In this document: piece by piece, positions 58,776-64,000 of the stretch | How the letters are laid out: each line of letters begins with the position of its first letter | Numbering within the stretch: position 1 is the stretch's first letter | Assembly (NCBI RefSeq): GCF_900111565.1 | Contig: NZ_FOIK01000003.1 | Span: 186,001-250,000 of the forward strand | Direction: 5' to 3' | DNA from: Paenibacillus sp. NFR01 | Lineage (GTDB): Bacteria > Bacillota > Bacilli > Paenibacillales > Paenibacillaceae | Length of the DNA stretch: 64,000 bases | Program-made: the position numbers and the translations under genes | Notes under the pieces: model-generated | What the model was told of the DNA's origin: nothing | The model's input: the letters and a program-made list of their open reading frames with translations, nothing else | Databases searched by the model: none

Positions 58776-60218
58776 ATGGCCACAACGGCTACAAACAGAG
58801 CAACACAACCTTCTACCGGCGGAGCCAGAGTAAAGGTTCAACAATTTGGCCGGCTGCTGAGCGGTATGGTTATGCCGAATATCGGCGCATTCATCGCTTG
58901 GGGCTTGATCACCGCTTTGTTCATTCCTACAGGCTGGATTCCGAACGCGGACCTGGCAACGCTGGTTGATCCGATGATCAAATACCTGCTGCCGCTCCTG
59001 ATCGGTTACACCGGCGGTACGATGATACACGGCAAACGCGGCGGGGTTATTGCCGCCATCGTAACGATGGGCGTCATCGTCGGCGCAGATCAGCCGATGT
59101 TCCTCGGCGCCATGCTCGTCGGCCCGCTGGCCGGCTGGGTCATCAAACAGTTTGACCGTGCGGTAGACGGCAAAATCAAAGCCGGATTTGAAATGCTGGT
59201 CAACAACTTCTCGATCGGTATCATCGGCGGCGCATTGGCGCTGCTCGGCTACAAAGGCATCGGCCCGCTGATGCAAGGCATCACCAACGTTCTGTCGAAC
59301 GGCGTAGAATTTCTGGTCAACCACCATGTGCTTCCGCTGGTCAACATCATCATCGAACCGGCGAAGGTCCTGTTCCTGAACAATGCGATCAACCACGGGA
59401 TCTTGAGTCCGATCGCCGTAGAGCAAGTGCAACAACACGGCAAATCGATCCTGTTCATGCTGGAATCGAACCCTGGTCCAGGTCTGGGCATCCTGCTCGC
59501 TTACTGGCTGTTCGGTAAAGGCTCCGCTAAAGCTTCGGCTCCAGGCGCTGTCATCATCCACTTCCTGGGCGGTATCCATGAAATCTATTTCCCTTATGTC
59601 CTGATGAATCCTCGCCTGATCCTTGCGGTTATCGGCGGCGGCGTTTCCGGTACGTTCATCTTCAACCTGATGGGCGCAGGCTTGACGGCTTCCCCGTCTC
59701 CGGGTTCCATCATCGCCTACATGGCCATGACGCCTAAGGGCGGATACCTTCCGGTTCTGTCCGGCGTAATCGTAGCTGCGGTTGTATCGTTTGTGATTGC
59801 ATCCCTGCTGCTCAAAACGTCCAAGCAAACCGATGAAGAAATGGATCTGGCAGAAGCAACGGCCAAAGTGAAAGACATGAAAGCCGCAGGCAACGTTCCG
59901 GCTGCTGCCGCTAACGCAGTCGCTGCCAACGTACGCACCAAAGGCGATGTGAAGAAAATCGTATTCGCTTGCGATGCCGGCATGGGCTCCAGTGCGATGG
60001 GCGCTTCGGTTCTGCGCAAAAAGTTGCAGGAAGCCGGCGTCAACATCACGGTCGTCAATTCGGCGGTCAGTGAAATTCCGGCCGACGCCGACATCGTTGT
60101 CACCCAGAAGACGCTGACGGACCGGGCCATGAAAACGAACCCGTCCGCCGAGCACATCTCGATTGACAATTTCCTGAAGAGTCCGAAATACGACGAGCTG
60201 GTTGAACGCCTGCGTTAA
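58776..60218 (+). CDS. mtlA: PTS mannitol transporter subunit IICB
   Basis: The 480-residue protein has a membrane IIC domain (about 15-345) with FGRLLSGMVMPNIGAFIAWG and the substrate-site region HFLGGIHEIYFPYVLMNP. A linker leads to a cytoplasmic IIB domain with phosphocysteine Cys399 in VFACDAGMGSSAMG. It takes up mannitol and phosphorylates it with phosphate from MtlF; no IIA domain is fused. ATG 58776 has GGGAGG 8 nt upstream. It is the first gene of mtlARFD. Confidence 0.95.
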   Translation: MATTATNRATQPSTGGARVKVQQFGRLLSGMVMPNIGAFIAWGLITALFIPTGWIPNADLATLVDPMIKYLLPLLIGYTGGTMIHGKRGGVIAAIVTMGVIVGADQPMFLGAMLVGPLAGWVIKQFDRAVDGKIKAGFEMLVNNFSIGIIGGALALLGYKGIGPLMQGITNVLSNGVEFLVNHHVLPLVNIIIEPAKVLFLNNAINHGILSPIAVEQVQQHGKSILFMLESNPGPGLGILLAYWLFGKGSAKASAPGAVIIHFLGGIHEIYFPYVLMNPRLILAVIGGGVSGTFIFNLMGAGLTASPSPGSIIAYMAMTPKGGYLPVLSGVIVAAVVSFVIASLLLKTSKQTDEEMDLAEATAKVKDMKAAGNVPAAAANAVAANVRTKGDVKKIVFACDAGMGSSAMGASVLRKKLQEAGVNITVVNSAVSEIPADADIVVTQKTLTDRAMKTNPSAEHISIDNFLKSPKYDELVERLR

Positions 60219-60256
60219 TTTTAGGTAAGATCTGAATAGTCCCATATTACGGAGAT

Positions 60257-60285
60257 ACGTTGGCTGAGTTACGAAGCCAGCGTTT
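60257..60285 (+). terminator. weak hairpin between mtlA and mtlR
   Basis: ACGTTGGCT pairs with AGCCAGCGT (one G-T pair) around GAGTTACGA, followed by TT. It may lower expression of the distal genes. Confidence 0.4.
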
Positions 60286-60312
60286 CTCCCGTTTAAGGCG
60301 AGGGCTCATGCC

Positions 60313-62376
60313 ATGAGAAAAATGACCGCAAGGCAGCGGCAGGTCATTGCGCTTCTTATATCCATGGAAGGCGAAATGACCGCCGCCGAGATTGCCGGAA
60401 GCGTCGGCGTCAGCGTCCGAACCGTCCATCGCGAAATGGAGGAAATCGAACGCATTCTGCAGAACTTTGGACTGGTGCTCAGCCGGAAGTCGGGCAAGGG
60501 TATACAGCTTGGGGGACCTGCCGAAGGCATGGAGGAGCTGCGCCGTTTTCTCCGTGAGGCAAAGCCGGCCGAATACTCCGGCGAGGAACGCAAGGTGATG
60601 GAGCTTTGCCGTCTTCTGGAGGCGGAGGAACCGGTCAAACTGTTTGCGTTATCCCATTCCCTGAAGGTCACGGTGGCTACGGTCAGCTATGACCTTGATG
60701 AGCTTGAGCCTTGGCTGAGGAAATTCAGCCTCCTGCTGATCAGGCGCAGAGGGTACGGCGTAGAGGTCGAAGGCAGCGAATTTGACAAACGGCGGGCGCT
60801 TAGCCGGCTGGCGGCCGAGCATCTAGACCAGTCCGACCTCGTTGGTTACGGCGCCCATGCCGAGAGCAGCGCGGTGTTTGCCCGGCTGCTCACCGCCATC
60901 GGCCAGGACCGGCTGATCGAAATCGAAAGCACCTTCTGGGACATGGAATGGAGCTGGACGCTGGAGCTTCCGGAGATTGTCTACATGGAGCTGCTGATCG
61001 GCCTGGCCATCGCCGTCAGGCGCGTGGAAATCGGCCGGGGCATCGACAGCGTCGATAATGCGGGTTATTCGCGAAAGTCGGAGCATCGGAATATTCCGAT
61101 TGCCGAGCAGTTTATCGCCAGGCTGGAGAAAGAGCTGAACCTACAGTTTCCCAAGGCGGAGATTCTGCATATTGCCGGTCTGTTTGACCGGGCGCAGGAT
61201 TCGTTCTCTCCTTCGGATTCGGCCTATGGCGATATCGGGCTGATGGAGCTGGTGTACCGGCTCACGGAGAATGTGGTCCGGCGGACGGGGCTGCTTTTCC
61301 AAAGCGACCGCACCTTGCGCGAAGGGCTGCTGGAACATATGGAGCCGGCGCTGCGCCGCATCCGGGAAGGCACCCGAATTCGCAACCCGCTGCTGAACCC
61401 GATCCGCAGAGATTATGAAGAATTGTTCCAGATCATCCGCCAAGCGGTGGAGGAGCTGGGGCTCGATTTAACCATTCCGGATGAGGAAATCGGCTTTCTG
61501 GTCATGCATTTTGGGGCGTCCATGGAAAGACTGAACCAGCTGAAACGCAAGGTCCGGGCCATTCTGGTCTGCTCCAGCGGTCTCAGCTCTTCCAGGCTGC
61601 TGGCGACAAGACTCAGCAAGGAATTGCCGCAGATCGAAATTCTCGGCAATGCCTCTTGGTATGAAGCGGCACGCATGCCGGAATCCGAATACGACCTGAT
61701 TATTTCAACGATTGATCTTCCGCTGCCTCGTGACCGTTATATTCGTATCAGCCCGCTGCTTACGCCGGAAGAAACCGTACGGCTGCTGGATTTTATCCAG
61801 AATACGACGCTGCGCGAGCGGCCAAACAGCGGCGGTGACGCCGGAGGAACTTCCACTCAGACGGGGCGGGCGCTGGAGCGGCTGATCAGCTACAAGGGGC
61901 TGCTTGATGAAATCATCAGCCTTATGGAGCGCTTTCGCTACCATCCGCTCGACAATTCCGGCCTGGCGCTGCCGGCATTGCTGAGGCTGATCCTCGACCA
62001 CCTTGAAGCGGACATCATCGACGATGCCGACCTGATGGTCGAGCGCCTCCTGGAACGCGAGCGCCTAGGCAGCCAGGTCATTCCCGACACCGGCCTTGCG
62101 CTGTTCCACGCGCGAAGCAGCCATGTAAGGGTGTCGTCGCTGACGCTCTACCGGCTGCGCAGCCCGGTTCTGCTGGAGGGCGAGCAAGAAGTCAGCGTCA
62201 TTCTCTTGATGCTGGCGCCGCGCAAGCTGGAGAAGGAAAGCCTGGAGGTGCTCAGCGAGATCAGCTCGCTGCTGCTCAACGCTGAAATGGTGAAGCTGCT
62301 GCAAGAGAAGACGGAGGAGGAAATACGGGCTTTTTTATCGGCTGAGCTCCTCCGTTTCTTTGAAAATAAACGATAG
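60313..62376 (+). CDS. mtlR: PTS-controlled mannitol operon activator MtlR
   Basis: The 687-residue protein has two N-terminal HTH domains (about 1-160, MTAAEIAGSVGVSVRTVHRE), PRD1 and PRD2, an EIIB-Gat-like domain and a C-terminal EIIA-like domain. The activating PRD2 histidines His342 and His399, Cys420 of EIIB (AILVCSSGLSSSRL) and His599 of EIIA (GLALFHAR) are all present at the positions I know from Bacillus MtlR. The two PRD1 histidines are replaced by Gly230 and Gly289. Phosphorylation by HPr and by the mannitol PTS proteins would set its activity at the site at 58631. Confidence 0.93.
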   Translation: MRKMTARQRQVIALLISMEGEMTAAEIAGSVGVSVRTVHREMEEIERILQNFGLVLSRKSGKGIQLGGPAEGMEELRRFLREAKPAEYSGEERKVMELCRLLEAEEPVKLFALSHSLKVTVATVSYDLDELEPWLRKFSLLLIRRRGYGVEVEGSEFDKRRALSRLAAEHLDQSDLVGYGAHAESSAVFARLLTAIGQDRLIEIESTFWDMEWSWTLELPEIVYMELLIGLAIAVRRVEIGRGIDSVDNAGYSRKSEHRNIPIAEQFIARLEKELNLQFPKAEILHIAGLFDRAQDSFSPSDSAYGDIGLMELVYRLTENVVRRTGLLFQSDRTLREGLLEHMEPALRRIREGTRIRNPLLNPIRRDYEELFQIIRQAVEELGLDLTIPDEEIGFLVMHFGASMERLNQLKRKVRAILVCSSGLSSSRLLATRLSKELPQIEILGNASWYEAARMPESEYDLIISTIDLPLPRDRYIRISPLLTPEETVRLLDFIQNTTLRERPNSGGDAGGTSTQTGRALERLISYKGLLDEIISLMERFRYHPLDNSGLALPALLRLILDHLEADIIDDADLMVERLLERERLGSQVIPDTGLALFHARSSHVRVSSLTLYRLRSPVLLEGEQEVSVILLMLAPRKLEKESLEVLSEISSLLLNAEMVKLLQEKTEEEIRAFLSAELLRFFENKR

Positions 62377-62391
62377 AGAGGGAGAAACCAT

Positions 62392-62823
62392 ATGAGTATT
62401 TTGAATGAAAACAAAGTCGTTATGAATGCTGTGGCTAAAGACAAATATGAGGCCATTACCATTGCCGGCCGCATTTTGGTGGAAGCCGGACATGTTACGG
62501 AGGAATACATTCCTAAGATGCTGGAGCGCGAGCAAGTGGTCTCCACTTATATGGGCGGCGGGCTCGCCATTCCGCATGGCACCAAAGAAGGCAAGCAATA
62601 CATTAAGTCGACGGGCTTGTCCGTAGTCCGTTTCCCGGATGGCGTTGATTTCGGCGGAGACGAACCGGCTTTCGTAGTGATCGGCATTGCGGCCGCGGGC
62701 AGCGACCATATGGAGATCCTGACGAATGTAGCCATGATTTTCACGGAAGACGATGCCATCGAGAAGGTCATGAACGCAGCGACACCGGCCGAGATTATCT
62801 CGATTTTCGAAGGGGGACTGTAA
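62392..62823 (+). CDS. mtlF: PTS mannitol subunit IIA
   Basis: The 143-residue cytoplasmic protein has the phosphohistidine His62 in GGGLAIPHGTKEG and ends ATPAEIISIFEGGL, as in mannitol-specific EIIA. It passes phosphate from HPr to Cys399 of MtlA. AGAGGGAGAAACC precedes the ATG. It lies 15 nt after mtlR and 1 nt before mtlD. Confidence 0.95.
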   Translation: MSILNENKVVMNAVAKDKYEAITIAGRILVEAGHVTEEYIPKMLEREQVVSTYMGGGLAIPHGTKEGKQYIKSTGLSVVRFPDGVDFGGDEPAFVVIGIAAAGSDHMEILTNVAMIFTEDDAIEKVMNAATPAEIISIFEGGL

Positions 62824-62824
62824 G

Positions 62825-63973
62825 ATGAAGAAGGCAGTTCACTTCGGAGCGGGCAATATCGGGCGGGGTTTTATCGGCCTGTTGCTGTCGGATTCCGGTT
62901 ATAAGGTCGTATTTGCGGACGTAAACGAGAAGGTGGTCGGCGAGCTGCGGGAGCGCGGCGAATATCCGGTAACACTCGCAAGCGAAGGCGCGGAAACCGT
63001 TATCGTGAAAAATGTAACGGCGCTCAGCAGCGCTGCGCAAGCAGAAGAGTTGGTAAGCGCCATTGCCGAGGCTGATCTCGTGACGACCGCCGTCGGCGTT
63101 ACCGTGCTGAAATTCATCGCCGGCGCCGTAGCCGAAGGCATCAAGAAGCGTCTTGCTTCCTCGGAAGCCCCGCTGCATGTCATCGCCTGCGAGAACGCCA
63201 TCGGCGGCAGCGCCCAGCTCAAAGAGTTGGTTTATGCGCAGCTGGATGAAGCCACCCGCGAAAAAGCAGACCGCGTCGTCGCCTTCCCGAATGCGGCGGT
63301 AGACCGCATTGTGCCGCTGCAGCAGCATGAAGATCCGCTAAAAGTGGTGGTCGAGCCGTTCTACGAGTGGGTAGTCGACGCTTCGCAGATGCTTCCGGGC
63401 TATGAGCCGGTGGAAGGCGTGCATTACGTCGAGAACCTGGAGCCGTATATCGAGCGCAAGCTGTTTACGGTGAACACGGGTCACTGTTCGGCGGCTTACC
63501 TGGGTTATCTGGAAGGATATGAGACGATTCAGCAAGCCATGGCCGACGACAGCCTGACGGCAAAGGTCCGTGAGGTACTGGAAGAAACCGGCGCCATGCT
63601 GGTGAAGAAACACGGCTTCGATGCCGGCGAACACGGCAAATACATCGACAAAATCCTGGAGCGCTTCCGCAATCCGGCGCTGACCGACGAAGTCAGCCGC
63701 GTCGGCCGTTCGCCGATCCGCAAGCTGTCTCCGAACGACCGTCTTGTGTCGCCGGCACTGCAGGCCTTGGAGCTGGGGCTCAGCTATGACGCGCTCGCCC
63801 GTTCGATGGCCGCAGCGCTGCTGTTCAAAGCGGCCGGCGATCCGGAGGTCGACGAACTGCAAGCCGCTTTGGCCGAGCATGGCGTATCCGCAACCTTGGC
63901 CCAATACACCGGCCTGGGACCTGACCATGCCATCCATCAAGCGGCGTTGAAGCATTACGAAGCATTGAAATAA
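62825..63973 (+). CDS. mtlD: mannitol-1-phosphate 5-dehydrogenase
   Basis: The 382-residue protein begins KKAVHFGAGNIGRGFIGLLL, the NAD-binding motif of the family, and has the ACENAIGGSAQLKE segment and VNTGHCSAAYLGY around the active site. It oxidises mannitol 1-phosphate to fructose 6-phosphate with NAD. Its length is normal, and the stop lies 27 nt before the window end. It completes mtlARFD. Confidence 0.95.
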   Translation: MKKAVHFGAGNIGRGFIGLLLSDSGYKVVFADVNEKVVGELRERGEYPVTLASEGAETVIVKNVTALSSAAQAEELVSAIAEADLVTTAVGVTVLKFIAGAVAEGIKKRLASSEAPLHVIACENAIGGSAQLKELVYAQLDEATREKADRVVAFPNAAVDRIVPLQQHEDPLKVVVEPFYEWVVDASQMLPGYEPVEGVHYVENLEPYIERKLFTVNTGHCSAAYLGYLEGYETIQQAMADDSLTAKVREVLEETGAMLVKKHGFDAGEHGKYIDKILERFRNPALTDEVSRVGRSPIRKLSPNDRLVSPALQALELGLSYDALARSMAAALLFKAAGDPEVDELQAALAEHGVSATLAQYTGLGPDHAIHQAALKHYEALK

Positions 63974-64000
63974 CCCGGGCGGCAGGCCGGACAGCAAAAA

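Noticed and set aside
58470..60245. 591-codon open frame on the minus strand
   Set aside because: It is antisense to mtlA, His/Arg/Gln-rich and without motifs, a common by-product of GC-rich coding sequence.
1..64000. tRNA, rRNA, insertion sequences, integrases or phage genes
   Set aside because: I saw no cloverleaf with conserved T-arm, no transposase or integrase motif, and no phage structural gene in any frame.

Overview
The window looks like a chromosomal stretch of a GC-rich, spore-forming-type Firmicute, most likely Paenibacillus or a close relative. The reasons are strong AGGAGG-type ribosome binding sites, sigma-A promoters, LPXTG-type surface proteins with a class D sortase, an S-layer-homology protein, FapA, GreA, and a mannitol operon in the order mtlA-mtlR-mtlF-mtlD. 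I see no tRNA, rRNA, insertion sequence, prophage or CRISPR array. Coding density is high, and almost every gene ends in a recognisable rho-independent terminator.

Layout. 1-2.5 kb: 3' part of a large LPKTG-anchored adhesin. 2.5-16 kb: housekeeping and stress genes, many as regulator/target pairs (HxlR with a quinone-reductase-like SDR, MerR with an MFS pump, MarR with a flavodoxin-fold quinone reductase, TetR with an SDR), plus an oxalate-decarboxylase-family bicupin, acetyltransferases, a UvrC-like short nuclease and an ion-transporter-like membrane protein. 16-26 kb: coiled-coil protein, membrane-anchored polysaccharide deacetylase, an RlmN/Cfr-family radical SAM enzyme, a DUF4153-like membrane protein, greA, an aldo/keto reductase, a second MFS/HxlR pair, an SLH protein and a Gly-rich repeat protein. 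26.4-30.7 kb: a tightly coupled operon of unknown overall function with a Ser/Gly-rich exported protein ending in Gly-Gly, a glutathionylspermidine-synthase-like ATP-grasp ligase, a lipoprotein, a DUF350 membrane protein and a TVGYGD potassium channel. 31-43.8 kb: two c-di-GMP enzymes, an orphan sugar-binding lipoprotein, pepT, a class D sortase with its LPDTA substrate, a luciferase-like monooxygenase and LacI and TetR regulators. 43.8-52.5 kb: MBL hydrolase, aldehyde dehydrogenase, a Crp/Fnr regulator divergent from hydroxylamine reductase hcp, an aldo/keto reductase with LysR, a DMT exporter and a flavin reductase. 52.5-58.4 kb: fapA under a c-di-GMP-I riboswitch, and potABCD. 58.8-64 kb: mtlARFD.

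How it fits together. c-di-GMP is a recurring theme: a 7TM-PAS-GGDEF cyclase (31.0 kb), a periplasmic-sensor PAS-GGDEF-EAL protein (40.2 kb) and a c-di-GMP-I riboswitch on the fapA leader (54.2 kb, minus strand). The mannitol promoter shows an MtlR-like operator, a promoter and a cre site inside the -35/-10 spacer. The hcp promoter has an 18-bp palindrome centred near -41.5, the usual class II activator position for the Crp/Fnr protein encoded next door.

The points I consider most worth a second look are the Gly-Gly-tailed protein coupled to the ATP-grasp ligase, the riboswitch-controlled fapA, non-AUG starts (ATT for the merR gene, ATA for potA), the altered active-site lid of the bicupin, loss of both PRD1 histidines in MtlR, and the RlmN/Cfr-family paralogue.
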